From contig CANMLG010000057.1 of the NCBI GenBank assembly GCA_947498765.1, positions 48,739 to 112,738 of the forward strand: 64,000 bases of DNA, written 5' to 3'. Positions 17,982 to 27,893 of this stretch are shown piece after piece (position 1 is the first letter of the stretch; every line of letters begins with the position of its first letter). This stretch comes from an uncultured Aquimarina sp. (GTDB lineage Bacteria; Bacteroidota; Bacteroidia; Flavobacteriales; Flavobacteriaceae). The notes under the pieces were generated by a model. That model had not been told where the DNA came from. It did no database searches and saw only the letters and a program-made list of their open reading frames with translations. A program made the translations under genes and the position numbers.

Positions 17982-19406
17982 ATGCCTTATAATAGCCTTG
18001 ACAATCCTTATAGTGATCAATCCGATTTATCACATGGCGCTGGTTGCTCATGCAACAGCTGTAGCACACAAAGAAAAATAGTTGCCTCAGAAAATTTACC
18101 AGATAGCGAAGAAACTATTGTAAATCGATTTGTAGAAACCGCCATAGTAAAATCCTTATTTAAAGGAAATGACCTTAACCGTAGGCGATTTATACAAGCC
18201 GTTGGCGAAAAAACTTTTAAAGCAGCACTATTTTCTGTACTGCCAATGGGGTTAATTCAATCGTGTGCAAATGACAAAAAAAAGCAAGTTGAAAATGGAG
18301 GGGGCTCGCAAAAAGCCGCTACTAAACTTGAAAAAACGAAACTAAACATTGGCTTTGTTCCAATTACCTGTGCTACTCCTATAATTATGTCAAAGCCTAT
18401 GGGGTTTTATGAAAAATATGGCTTAGATGTTGACGTTATTAAAACAGCAGGATGGGCCGTAGCTCGTGACAAAAGTTTAAACAAAGAATACGATGCCTCG
18501 CATATGCTTACCCCAATGCCTCTAGCTATGACATTAGGTTCTGGATCTATGGCTGCACCCTATATTATGCCAGCTGTGGAAAATATTAATGGACAAGCCA
18601 TTTGCTTGCATTTAAAACACAAAAACAAAAGAGATCCCAAACAATGGAAAGGCTTTAAATTTGGCGTTCCTTTTGAATATTCTATGCATAATTTTTTATT
18701 ACGTTATTATGTAGCCGAATTTGGTTTGGACCCAGATAAAGACATACAAATTAGAGTAGTTCCACCACCAGAAATGGTTGCCAATTTACGTGCTGGTAAT
18801 TTAGACGGATACCTATCTCCCGATCCATTTAACCAGCGTGCCGTATTTGAAAACATTGGCTTTTTGCATATGCTTACTAAAGATATTTGGGAAGGACACC
18901 CTTGTTGTGCTTTTGCTTGTAGCGAAGAATTTGCTAAAACAAATCCAAACACCTACGCTGCTTTGTTTAGTGCTATTATTGATGCTACACAATTTTCTTC
19001 AAAACAAGAAAACAGGCAATCTATTTCTGAAGCTATTTCTCCTAAAAATTACTTAAATCAGCCTACTTCTGTAGTGGCTCAAGTTTTAACAGGAAAGTAT
19101 GCCGATGGTTTAGGCAATGTAATAAATGCGCCTGATCGTATTGATTTTGATCCTTTCCCTTGGCATTCTATGGGAGTTTGGATACTAACACAAATGAAAC
19201 GCTGGGGCTATGTTAAAAAAGATATTGACTTTAAAGCCATTGCAGAACAAGTATACTTAGCTACAGATTGTGGTAACAAAATGAAGGAATTAGGCTATAC
19301 TCCGCCTACTACTACCTATAAAAAACATTACATTATGGGTAAAGAGTTTGATCCGAGCAAGCCTAACGAATACATAGATAGTTTTGCTATAAAAGCCACA
19401 ACATGA
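17982..19406 (+). CDS. CmpA/NrtA-family ABC substrate-binding protein with Tat and lipoprotein signals
   Basis: A 474-residue protein. Unusually, the export signal is internal: a 65-residue leader with a Cys cluster (C22, C24, C27 in GCSCNSC) precedes an RRR-F-I-Q twin-arginine motif at 67-72, a hydrophobic stretch and a lipobox LIQSC with Cys95. The mature domain (about 105-460) matches CmpA/NrtA binding proteins (FVPITCATPIIMS, PDPFNQRA). It would sit on the outer face of the inner membrane and feed the permease. Context points to cyanate as ligand, but nitrate and bicarbonate binders are close relatives. Confidence 0.88.
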   Translation: MPYNSLDNPYSDQSDLSHGAGCSCNSCSTQRKIVASENLPDSEETIVNRFVETAIVKSLFKGNDLNRRRFIQAVGEKTFKAALFSVLPMGLIQSCANDKKKQVENGGGSQKAATKLEKTKLNIGFVPITCATPIIMSKPMGFYEKYGLDVDVIKTAGWAVARDKSLNKEYDASHMLTPMPLAMTLGSGSMAAPYIMPAVENINGQAICLHLKHKNKRDPKQWKGFKFGVPFEYSMHNFLLRYYVAEFGLDPDKDIQIRVVPPPEMVANLRAGNLDGYLSPDPFNQRAVFENIGFLHMLTKDIWEGHPCCAFACSEEFAKTNPNTYAALFSAIIDATQFSSKQENRQSISEAISPKNYLNQPTSVVAQVLTGKYADGLGNVINAPDRIDFDPFPWHSMGVWILTQMKRWGYVKKDIDFKAIAEQVYLATDCGNKMKELGYTPPTTTYKKHYIMGKEFDPSKPNEYIDSFAIKATT

Positions 19407-19420
19407 TAATAAGCATTGCT

Positions 19421-19511
19421 TCTGATTTCGATCAAATTTTCATAAAAATAAATACGTTTTTAAAAATAGTAAGCTATACTAACAACATAACTTACTAGGG
19501 TCGAAATCAGA
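19421..19511. terminator. inverted repeat between the convergent cyanate operon and AraC gene
   Basis: The 11-base arm tctgatttcga (19421-19431) is repeated inverted at 19501-19511, with a further CATTG match outside each arm after one or two unmatched bases. The loop is 69 bases and there is no T tract, so it is an untypical terminator. It could equally be a remnant element or a paired binding site. Confidence 0.35.
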
Positions 19512-20435
19512 TTACAATGTACGAATCAAATTTTTAGTTTGTGTTTTTGACTTAAAACTTCGGAATTGCTCTGGAGTTTGATTGCACATTTTTTTAAAAA
19601 GTCGAACAAAATAGGAACTATCGCTGTAATTTAACTTATTCGAAATTTGATTGATTGAAAGGTCTGTATAAATAATTAATCGTTTTGCCTCTAAAATAAT
19701 ACGATCCATCAATAGTTCTGAAGGTACTTTGGCTACCAGCTTTTTACAAATATAACTCAACTGCTTTGTACTCAAATTCATTGCTTCACTATAAAAACCT
19801 ATGGGTTTATGCTCTATAAAATAAGTTTCAATAAGTTCTTCAAAGGTATTTAATTGTACAATTTCATAATTATAAGCATAGGCTAGTGTTTTTTTTCCTA
19901 AAAGTTTTCTGGAGAGATTTATAAGAATTGTATTCAAGTACATGCGAATCATTTCGTGATAATCCAAATCACGCTCATGGTATTCTTTATTCATTAATTC
20001 ATAAAACGTATATACCTCCTTTGCGCTTTTTTTTGATAACCCAATATAAGGTACACTTGAATGTTTTTTAAAAAAAGGAAAACGCGAAAGGTTATCATGC
20101 TTAAAATCGAGCATAAAATATTTTTTGGTAAAAAAAAGAATATATCCATCAATATCTTTACTCATATTCCAGCGATGTACTAAACCTGGAGCCAGAATAA
20201 ACATTGCCCCAGGGTGCACTTCGTATTCTTTAAAATCAATATAATGTTTTCCTTCTCCTTTAGTTACTAAAAGCATTAGATAAAAATCATGCGCATGAGG
20301 TTTTTCAATAAACAGATTTTCTTTAACATGATCGCTAAATTTTCTAATATAAAAATTACTATCAAAATCCATACAATCACAGTAATCTTTAAAATTAGCA
20401 ATATTAAAAACTGGTAGGGCTTTTGGGGATTTCAT
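19512..20435 (-). CDS. AraC family transcriptional regulator
   Basis: A 307-residue protein: an N-terminal cupin-like sensor region (about 30-160, with HAHDFYLMLLVTKGEG) and a C-terminal double helix-turn-helix of AraC type (about 205-300, with SINQISNKLNYSDSSYFVRLFKK and TPEQFR). It converges on the cyanate operon and is the only regulator nearby, so it may control that operon. The link is inferred from position only. Confidence 0.88.
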   Translation of the reverse strand: MKSPKALPVFNIANFKDYCDCMDFDSNFYIRKFSDHVKENLFIEKPHAHDFYLMLLVTKGEGKHYIDFKEYEVHPGAMFILAPGLVHRWNMSKDIDGYILFFTKKYFMLDFKHDNLSRFPFFKKHSSVPYIGLSKKSAKEVYTFYELMNKEYHERDLDYHEMIRMYLNTILINLSRKLLGKKTLAYAYNYEIVQLNTFEELIETYFIEHKPIGFYSEAMNLSTKQLSYICKKLVAKVPSELLMDRIILEAKRLIIYTDLSINQISNKLNYSDSSYFVRLFKKMCNQTPEQFRSFKSKTQTKNLIRTL

Positions 20436-20709
20436 AGAAACACTTTTTTACATATTATTAAAAAATATAATTACAAGCACACTATTCTAATAGCAATAAT
20501 TTTTACACAAATAGTTTACTTATTTTTATTATGGCTGTATTAAAATTTCTAGTCAATTTACTATGTTAATGGTCCACATAAATAATTAACACACTACATA
20601 TAAACCTATTGGACACCAATTAAAAAACTAAAACTTTATATTTAATTAATATGATTTACTAACAAAAATTTCGCATATATGTCGTTTCTTTCTCTGCTAT
20701 TCTTGCGTT

Positions 20710-20749
20710 AAAAAATGAAACCGTAGCTAAGGCTATGCTTTAATTTTTT
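20710..20749. repeat. imperfect hairpin in a gene-free stretch
   Basis: The arms 20710-20727 and 20732-20749 pair at 15 of 18 positions around the loop TAAG. It is GC-richer than its surroundings and lies in the 460-base gene-free stretch 20436-20897, which is otherwise AT-rich and holds nothing else I can name. It may be a dispersed intergenic repeat. Confidence 0.45.
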
Positions 20750-20897
20750 GCCTTAGACTAGCGAAAAATAAATCAATCTATTTATATTAAATTCTTATCA
20801 GTAAATCGTATAAGATGTATCAAAAAATATGGGCTTCTAAAAAAGTATTCTTTTAAAGTAATTTTACTTTCAATTACAACATAAGTATAAAAGAGAG

Positions 20898-21314
20898 CTA
20901 CTTAAATTTACGTTCTTCTTCTTTTATTGGTAAGTCATTAATACTGGCATAACGTTTTTTCATCAAGCCATTTTCGTCAAATTCCCAATTTTCATTTCCG
21001 TAAGCACGAAACCACTGGTTTTCTTTATTTCTGTACTCGTATTCGAAACGCACTGCAATACGATTATCACTGTGTATCCAAAGTTCTTTTTTTAATTTAT
21101 AGTCCAATTCATTTTCCCATTTATCTTTAAGAAAAGCTTGCACTTCAGCTCTACCATTTACAAATTGATTTCGATTTCTCCACTCGGTATCAACTGTATA
21201 TGCCATAGATACTTTTATTGGATCTTTAGAGTTCCAACCATCTTCTGCCATTTGAATTTTCTTTTTGGCATCTTCTAAGCTAAATGGTGGTATTGGGAAT
21301 TTTTTTTCGGTCAT
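20898..21314 (-). CDS. NTF2-like protein, DUF1348 family
   Basis: A 138-residue cytoplasmic protein when started at the ATG at 21314 (MTEKKF); the frame extends 10 codons further to 21344 but the extra residues look non-native. It matches the DUF1348 group of the nuclear transport factor 2/SnoaL fold ([38 protein letters not shown]). The biochemical role of the family is unknown. It stands alone. Confidence 0.82.
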   Translation of the reverse strand: MTEKKFPIPPFSLEDAKKKIQMAEDGWNSKDPIKVSMAYTVDTEWRNRNQFVNGRAEVQAFLKDKWENELDYKLKKELWIHSDNRIAVRFEYEYRNKENQWFRAYGNENWEFDENGLMKKRYASINDLPIKEEERKFK

Positions 21315-21595
21315 TTTTCTTTTAAAAATACTAATTATTAACAAAAAAGGGCAACGGAATATAAGTTAATCCTGAAGTTTTACAAACTATGCATATATGC
21401 CATCAATATATTTGATATACCCCTAAAAACCTTTACTTATCAGTCCTTATTTTAGTGTATTAGCAAAACAAAAACACAACAAGCTAGCCCTCAGTGTCTT
21501 AATATTTTTACTAAAAAAAACACTTATTAAAGAGCTGAAATTTATCATTATTTACTAACCTAAAATAGGTATTAAATTTTTAATTTATTTATAAA

Positions 21596-22249
21596 TTAAA
21601 AATACGGCGCATACTGTTCCACTCTATAATCCAATGTAGTATATGCTGGATTCTTTTGTTTCATTTGCTTGTAGCAATCTAAACTTCCTATACTTCGGTT
21701 AGCTGCGCCCGATGGTGCGGTTAACGAAACTGTAGTAATGATTCTGTTAGCAACCTCAACCTGATGTATTCTGGGAACTTCACTCGAAACTACTCCTAAA
21801 GACATTCCATTTTGCTTTAGTAACTTCCTAAAAAAGTATTCTGGACCATTTTTACTATTTCCACCTGTAAATAATAACCTATCTATTTTAGAGTGTTGCT
21901 TTAAAATTTCGATTACATCTCTCAATACTACCTGCTGCATACCCAAGTCTGAAGCATCTATTTTTTCTCTTTTACAGGAAGCCACAATATCGCATACTCC
22001 TATTTTACGCTGTATTAAAAAATTGCGTCGTTGCTCAATCGCTTTTTCTGAATTTTCATACACTAAACTCAAATTAAAAATACGATCTAATATGGGCCAA
22101 AGTAACCCATTACTACTCCCATAACAAAAATCCACATCCCGCTCATTCAAATTTCCCAATGTAAATCTGGGCGGAGGCAATGTTCCTACAATTAATTTAG
22201 TCGTCCCTTCTGGAATAAATGGAGGATATGGGTGAATATGTTGAAACAT
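21596..22249 (-). CDS. uracil-DNA glycosylase superfamily protein
   Basis: A 217-residue protein. The early LIVGTLPPP, the central LLFTGGNS and the late LTAPSGAANRS stretches correspond to the active-site loops of the uracil-DNA glycosylase/Mug fold, with the substitutions seen in a poorly characterised Bacteroidota subgroup. Whether it removes uracil or another damaged base is not known. It lies 7 bases downstream of the deacetylase-like gene on the same strand and is likely co-transcribed. Confidence 0.65.
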   Translation of the reverse strand: MFQHIHPYPPFIPEGTTKLIVGTLPPPRFTLGNLNERDVDFCYGSSNGLLWPILDRIFNLSLVYENSEKAIEQRRNFLIQRKIGVCDIVASCKREKIDASDLGMQQVVLRDVIEILKQHSKIDRLLFTGGNSKNGPEYFFRKLLKQNGMSLGVVSSEVPRIHQVEVANRIITTVSLTAPSGAANRSIGSLDCYKQMKQKNPAYTTLDYRVEQYAPYF

Positions 22250-22256
22250 CGCTATT

Positions 22257-23168
22257 TTAATTTACACAATTTAACAGATCATTAGCTATACGAAATGTAT
22301 TAGCATGTGCCTCAATAATTATTTTGATATCTGGCGAATAGCCTCCTCCCATAGAACATGTTACGGGAATTCCTTTTTCTTTAAAAAAGTGCAACACAAA
22401 ACGATCTCTTTCTTTACACCCCTCTAATGTACACGATAATTTCCCTAATTTATCGGAAGCTAAAATATCAACTCCGCATAAATAAAACACAAAATCTGGT
22501 TGTACACTATCGTATATATTTGGCAGTGTTTCTTTGAGTATATTCAAAAAACTTTGGTCATCAGTTTCATTGGGTAGCGCTATATCTAAATCTGAGGTTT
22601 CTTTTCTAAACGGATAATTTTTTTCTCCATGCATAGAGAAGGTAAATACGTTAGGTTTATCCTTAAATATTTCTGCCGTACCATTACCTTGATGCACATC
22701 TAAGTCAACTATCAATATTTTTTTAGCAAGCTTATGATGTAGCAAATATGCTGCTGCAACTGCCTGATCATTTAACAAGCAAAAAGCTTCGCCTCTGTTT
22801 GAAAACGCATGATGCGTACCGCCTGCAATATTCATAGCAATACCGTTTTGCAATGCAAAATTTGTAGCATCAATAGTACCTTGCGTGATTATAAACTCGC
22901 GTTCTACTAACTCCCTCGATAGTGGAAATCCAATTGCACGAACTTCGCTTTTAGGCAAATTTAAATTGATCAAATTGTTTACATAACTTTCAGCATGTAC
23001 TCGTAACACATTCAATTTATTAACAGGCTTAGGCTCAAAAAAATTATAGTCAGTACACGTCCCCTCATGCAATAGTTGCTTAGGCAGCAAATCGTATTTT
23101 TCCATAGGGAAACGATGTCCTTTTTTTAAAGGGTGCTCATAACACGGATGGAAAGCTATTTTTAGCAC
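22257..23168 (-). CDS. histone deacetylase-like amidohydrolase
   Basis: A 303-residue protein of the arginase/deacetylase fold. The catalytic histidine pair is in GGTHHAFS, the zinc ligands in VDLDVHQGNGT and CGVDILASD, and the glycine-rich segment is SMGGGYSPD. Bacterial members (AcuC, acetylpolyamine amidohydrolase and others) remove acetyl groups from proteins or small amines. The substrate here is unknown. It lies 5 bases downstream of the GH117 gene, in one transcription unit with it and the glycosylase-like gene. Confidence 0.9.
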   Translation of the reverse strand: MLKIAFHPCYEHPLKKGHRFPMEKYDLLPKQLLHEGTCTDYNFFEPKPVNKLNVLRVHAESYVNNLINLNLPKSEVRAIGFPLSRELVEREFIITQGTIDATNFALQNGIAMNIAGGTHHAFSNRGEAFCLLNDQAVAAAYLLHHKLAKKILIVDLDVHQGNGTAEIFKDKPNVFTFSMHGEKNYPFRKETSDLDIALPNETDDQSFLNILKETLPNIYDSVQPDFVFYLCGVDILASDKLGKLSCTLEGCKERDRFVLHFFKEKGIPVTCSMGGGYSPDIKIIIEAHANTFRIANDLLNCVN

Positions 23169-23173
23169 CTTTT

Positions 23174-24451
23174 TTACTTTATCCCATCAATTAATTGCTT
23201 ATTCATTTTAGCAATACGTTCGCGTTGTTTATAATTTAAACCTTGACGATAATGTACATCTGGCGCATGGTGTATCCCTGTTTTTTTCATGTAATGATCA
23301 TCAATTTCCTGACTTAAATCACAGTCAAATCGCGTTAAAATAGCATGAACATTATTGGGTCCATTAATCCAGTTAAAATGTGAAAGTCCCCAGGTTATCC
23401 CTTTTCCGTCTTTGGTATCTGTAAACGCATCAGGAATAAAAGGTCCCGCTGCTACAGGCATTAAACCTACAATAGATTTTATATGAAAATTCACCCCATC
23501 TTCGGCATATTGCACCGTATAATGCTCATTTCCATCCTTAATCACTAAAGCAGCAATTCCTGTTTTGTAAGGAAACAAAGTAGTTTCATGCCCTCCGGCA
23601 ATCACTGGATTAAGTGGATGCTTGGTAAATGGGCCTAAAGGATCATCGGCTGTAGCAAGACCTTGCATTCGAATTAAGTTAGGGTCTCCATCAAAATCCG
23701 ATTTATAATACATATAAATTTTACCGTTATGTACTAATGGATAAGGGTCATGAATTGAATATTGATCCCACTCCCCTTTAGCTCCATTTGGAATAATTAG
23801 TTTATGTGTTGCTGTCCAAGGACCATCAGGTGAATCGGCATACGAAACTGTAACAGGGCAATCATCCCCTCGTTTACCACTAGTCTCCATAAAACCTTGG
23901 TAATACAAATAAAATTTACCTTTCCATTTTAAAATATCGGTTGTACTCACTGAACGCCAACCTACATTAGGTTTGGCTGGTCGTTTAATAGCTACTCCTT
24001 CCTCTTTCCAAGTAAAACCATCTGTACTGGTTGCATACCAAATATCGCACAAATCCCAATCGGTTGAAGGAATCACATCGGTACTTTTTGCAGCACCTTT
24101 TGGTGGAGTTGGTGTATGTCGTTTGGTATACCATACATAATACTTCCCGTTTTCAAAAATTACTTTTGAAGGATCGCGACGTGTAATGGTTCCATCTCCA
24201 TTATTATTATCAAAGCCTTTTAATTCTGTATATTTAAAAAGAGTAAAAAAGTCATTATGCTCAGGTCGTGGGGCTCCGTACATATCATAATTACGCTCCA
24301 TGGAAGCACTTAAAGGTCTATTGGGTTTTTCTTTAGGCAAAATAAAAGGAAAACCTTTTTCATTATTTTTTTCTTGAGCTTGACTTACACTACAGCAAAA
24401 AAGAAGCACCAATAAGCTACTAACTCTTGTTACTCTAAACAACTTATACAT
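23174..24451 (-). CDS. GH117 alpha-1,3-(3,6-anhydro)-L-galactosidase (neoagarooligosaccharide hydrolase)
   Basis: A 425-residue protein with a signal region ending SQAQ (about residue 26). The five-bladed propeller family GH117 is recognised from RDPSKVIFENGKYYVWYTKR, TDWDLCDIWYATS, SIHDPYPLVHNGKIYMYYKSD and the GGHETTLFPY stretch. These enzymes release 3,6-anhydro-L-galactose from the non-reducing end of neoagarooligosaccharides in the periplasm, the step after agarase. It therefore complements the GH16 gene at 9514-11364. It heads a close-packed minus-strand group with two genes of unrelated predicted function. Confidence 0.93.
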   Translation of the reverse strand: MYKLFRVTRVSSLLVLLFCCSVSQAQEKNNEKGFPFILPKEKPNRPLSASMERNYDMYGAPRPEHNDFFTLFKYTELKGFDNNNGDGTITRRDPSKVIFENGKYYVWYTKRHTPTPPKGAAKSTDVIPSTDWDLCDIWYATSTDGFTWKEEGVAIKRPAKPNVGWRSVSTTDILKWKGKFYLYYQGFMETSGKRGDDCPVTVSYADSPDGPWTATHKLIIPNGAKGEWDQYSIHDPYPLVHNGKIYMYYKSDFDGDPNLIRMQGLATADDPLGPFTKHPLNPVIAGGHETTLFPYKTGIAALVIKDGNEHYTVQYAEDGVNFHIKSIVGLMPVAAGPFIPDAFTDTKDGKGITWGLSHFNWINGPNNVHAILTRFDCDLSQEIDDHYMKKTGIHHAPDVHYRQGLNYKQRERIAKMNKQLIDGIK

Positions 24452-24491
24452 AATTATTCATTTTAAACAATACAAAGCTAAACTTACACAA

Positions 24492-27400
24492 TTATTTTTG
24501 AAATAAACTCATTTTAAATAAAGCATCTTCAACTGTTTTTATTTCTTCAAACGTTAGTAATAAACGTAATCCGTTTCTAGTTTGTTTTTCTTTCATTTTA
24601 ACTTCTGAAGGATTTTGTTGCACGGCTCTCAACACCTTATTAAAAGTAGCACTCTGATAAAAATCAGATTGTTGATCACTTATAAAATAGCCTATAAGCT
24701 TGTTTTGTTTAAGCACAATTTTTTCAAGTCCAATTTGAGTGGCTATCCATTTTAAGCGCACACTATTCAATAAATCTTCAGCTTGCGCTGGAAGTGCTCC
24801 AAATCGATCTACTAAATCTTTTTCAAAAACAACTAATTCTTTTTCTGTTTTTAATTTATTTAAATCGGTGTATAAACTTAATCGTTCCGAAATACTGTTA
24901 ATATAATCATCTGGAAATAACAATGAAAAATCAGTATCGATCTGGGTATCTTTCAAAAACACCTTTTCTTTCTGCTCATCTTTATACAGCTCCTTAAATT
25001 CATTTTCTTTAAGTTCTTCTATGGCTTCATTTAAAATTTTCTGATAGGTATCAAAACCAATTTCATTAATAAATCCACTTTGCTCACCACCTAACAAATC
25101 CCCTGCCCCTCTAATTTCTAAATCCTTCATGGCAATTTGGATTCCACTTCCTAATTCCGAAAACTGAACCAGAGCTGTAATTCGCTTACGAGCATCTTCG
25201 GTCATAGCACTATAAGGTGGTGTTATAAAATAACAGAAGGCTTTTTTGTTACTACGACCAACACGTCCACGCATTTGGTGCAAGTCCGAAATTCCAAAAT
25301 TATTGGCATTGTTAATAAAAATGGTATTGGCATTGGAAACATCCAATCCGCTTTCAATAATCGTGGTTGACACCAGTACGTCAAAAGCACCATCCATAAA
25401 ATCAAGCATTAATTTTTCTAACTGTTTCCCTTCCATTTGTCCATGACCTACGGCCACTTTAGCATCGGGCACTAAACGCTGAATCATACCAGCAACTTCT
25501 TTAATGTTTTGGACACGATTATGAATAAAAAACACTTGTCCGCCCCGTTGAATTTCATAAGAAATTGCATCGCGAATCACTTCTTCATTAAAGCGTACTA
25601 CCTCCGTTTCAATCGGGTATCTATTAGGTGGTGGTGTTGCAATAGTTGACAAATCACGAGCAGCCATTAAACTAAACTGCAATGTTCTTGGAATTGGCGT
25701 TGCCGTTAATGTTAGCGTATCTACATTAGCCTTTATTGTTTTTAGCTTGTCTTTTACTGCTACACCAAATTTTTGCTCTTCATCAATAATAAGCAATCCT
25801 AAATCTTTAAATATTACATTTTTACTAGCTAATTGATGCGTACCAATAATAATATCCACATGCCCTTTGGCTAATTTTTCTAAGGTCTCTTTTTTCTGCT
25901 TTGCTGTTCTAAAACGGTTCAAATAATCGACCGTCACCGGAAAATCTTTCAGTCTTTCTGTAAAAGTTTTAAAATGTTGAAATGCTAATACTGTAGTGGG
26001 TACCAAAATGGCCACTTGCTTTCCATTATCAACGGCTTTAAAGGCTGCTCTAACTGCTACTTCGGTTTTCCCAAAACCAACATCACCACATACTAAACGA
26101 TCCATCGGCTGCTCCCCTTCCATATCCGCTTTTACATCCGCAGTTGCCGTACTTTGATCTGGAGTATCTTCGTATAAAAATGAAGCCTCTAATTCGTGCT
26201 GTAAATAACTATCTGACGCATATTGAAAGCCTTTTTGAAGTCTTCGCTTAGCATATAGCTGAATTAAATTGTAGGCAATATGCTTTACACGTGCTTTTGT
26301 TTTATTTTTTAGGGTTTTCCAGGCCTTTGACCCTAATTTATGTACCACAGGTACTTTACCATCCTTCCCATTAAATTTAGATATTTTATGTAACGCATGA
26401 ATACTTAGGTATAAAATATCCCGCTCTCCATATATCAATTTAATCGCCTCTTGCTTTCGGCCATCTACATCAATTTTCTGAAGCCCTGCAAATTTCCCTA
26501 TTCCATGATCAATATGGGTTACATAATCACCAATTTCTAAACTAGTTAATTCCTTTATCGTAATGGCTTGCTTTTTAGCAAAGCTATTTTTAAGATTAAA
26601 TTTATGATAGCGTTCAAAAATTTGATGATCGGTATAACACACTATTTTAGTGGTATCATCCACAAAACCCTGATATAACGAAAGTACTATAGTTTGATAA
26701 TGTACCTCCTGCTCCATATCGTCAAAAATATCATGAAAACGCTTGGCCTGCTGCTCACTTACACAACAAATAATATTGGCATATCCTTTACTATGATTTT
26801 GATTTAAATTTTCAATAAGCAATTCGAACTGTTTATTGAATGAAGGTTGGGGTTTGGTCTTAAAATCAACAACAGCAACATCTTTTGTATTAATCTTAGA
26901 AAAAGTTCCTCCTAATTGTACATGCTGAAACGCAAAAAGCTGATCTTTGAGTAACTGTCCGTTACAAAATAATTCTTCGGGAGTACCCCGCTTAATTTCA
27001 CTATCTAATTTTTCAAAGGCTGATTTTGCTTTCGCGAAAAGCGAATCGATACGATCATATAGTAACTCTAAATTTTGAGTAAACACTATGCTTTCGCGAG
27101 AAATAGACTCAAAAAACGGCACTCTGTTTTCTATTTTTATTTTGTGTTCAATATTCGGAATAATCGTAATTTTATTCACCTTGTTTGTCGACAACTGCGA
27201 AGCCACATCAAAAGTGCGAATACTATCCACTTCATCTCCAAAAAATTCGATACGATAAGGTTCGTCATGACTAAATGAAAATACATCAACAATTCCTCCT
27301 CGAACAGAAAACTCTCCGGGCTCTGTCACAAAATCTACACGATGAAACTCATATTCAAACAGCACTTCATTTACAAAATCAATACTTAAATTATCTCCGT

Positions 27401-27836
27401 TTTTTATTTTTAAGGTGTTTTTCTCGATAGCTTTTTTTGTCACTACTTTTTCAAAAAGAGCATCGGGATAAGTAATTAGCACTAATGGATGTTTTATATT
27501 ATTCACCCTATTCAACACCTCGGCACGTTGTAACACATTGGCATTATCTACTTCTTCTATTTGATAAGGCCTACGGTAACTGCCTGGATAAAACAACAAA
27601 CTTTGTTTTCCCAACACCGCTTCTAAATCATTTAAATAATAAGCAGCTTCTTCCTTATCATTACAAATGAACACATGCGTTTTTTTATGCTTAGTAAAAC
27701 TTTCTACCAACAAAAAAGACAGGTAAGACCCAACGATACCTTTAGCATGAATATTTTTAGAAGCCGACAGGGCCTCTTGCATTTTTTCTTGAAGCGGGGA
27801 TTGCTTAAGAATAGTAGCAATACTTGTATAATCCAA
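24492..27836 (-). CDS. mfd: transcription-repair coupling factor
   Basis: A 1114-residue protein, near the normal Mfd length. Order: UvrB-like N-terminal domains without ATPase activity, RNA-polymerase-interacting CarD/RID domain (about 445-500, with GDYVTHIDHGIGKF), superfamily 2 helicase with Walker A GDVGFGKTE and DEEQ box, the translocase helicase-C domain with GRVGRS, and a C-terminal TRCF domain. It removes stalled RNA polymerase at DNA lesions and recruits UvrA. It is transcribed alone, divergently from the GNAT gene. Confidence 0.97.
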   Translation of the reverse strand: MDYTSIATILKQSPLQEKMQEALSASKNIHAKGIVGSYLSFLLVESFTKHKKTHVFICNDKEEAAYYLNDLEAVLGKQSLLFYPGSYRRPYQIEEVDNANVLQRAEVLNRVNNIKHPLVLITYPDALFEKVVTKKAIEKNTLKIKNGDNLSIDFVNEVLFEYEFHRVDFVTEPGEFSVRGGIVDVFSFSHDEPYRIEFFGDEVDSIRTFDVASQLSTNKVNKITIIPNIEHKIKIENRVPFFESISRESIVFTQNLELLYDRIDSLFAKAKSAFEKLDSEIKRGTPEELFCNGQLLKDQLFAFQHVQLGGTFSKINTKDVAVVDFKTKPQPSFNKQFELLIENLNQNHSKGYANIICCVSEQQAKRFHDIFDDMEQEVHYQTIVLSLYQGFVDDTTKIVCYTDHQIFERYHKFNLKNSFAKKQAITIKELTSLEIGDYVTHIDHGIGKFAGLQKIDVDGRKQEAIKLIYGERDILYLSIHALHKISKFNGKDGKVPVVHKLGSKAWKTLKNKTKARVKHIAYNLIQLYAKRRLQKGFQYASDSYLQHELEASFLYEDTPDQSTATADVKADMEGEQPMDRLVCGDVGFGKTEVAVRAAFKAVDNGKQVAILVPTTVLAFQHFKTFTERLKDFPVTVDYLNRFRTAKQKKETLEKLAKGHVDIIIGTHQLASKNVIFKDLGLLIIDEEQKFGVAVKDKLKTIKANVDTLTLTATPIPRTLQFSLMAARDLSTIATPPPNRYPIETEVVRFNEEVIRDAISYEIQRGGQVFFIHNRVQNIKEVAGMIQRLVPDAKVAVGHGQMEGKQLEKLMLDFMDGAFDVLVSTTIIESGLDVSNANTIFINNANNFGISDLHQMRGRVGRSNKKAFCYFITPPYSAMTEDARKRITALVQFSELGSGIQIAMKDLEIRGAGDLLGGEQSGFINEIGFDTYQKILNEAIEELKENEFKELYKDEQKEKVFLKDTQIDTDFSLLFPDDYINSISERLSLYTDLNKLKTEKELVVFEKDLVDRFGALPAQAEDLLNSVRLKWIATQIGLEKIVLKQNKLIGYFISDQQSDFYQSATFNKVLRAVQQNPSEVKMKEKQTRNGLRLLLTFEEIKTVEDALFKMSLFQK

Positions 27837-27893
27837 TGTGAAATTTTTAACAAATATACAGATTAGTATATTTCATACTTATTTCTGTTTGTG

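Noticed and set aside
20898..24451. A defence island (deacetylase and glycosylase-like genes together)
   Set aside because: Neither gene carries a known defence domain partner, and the unit is headed by a sugar hydrolase; nothing else nearby supports defence.
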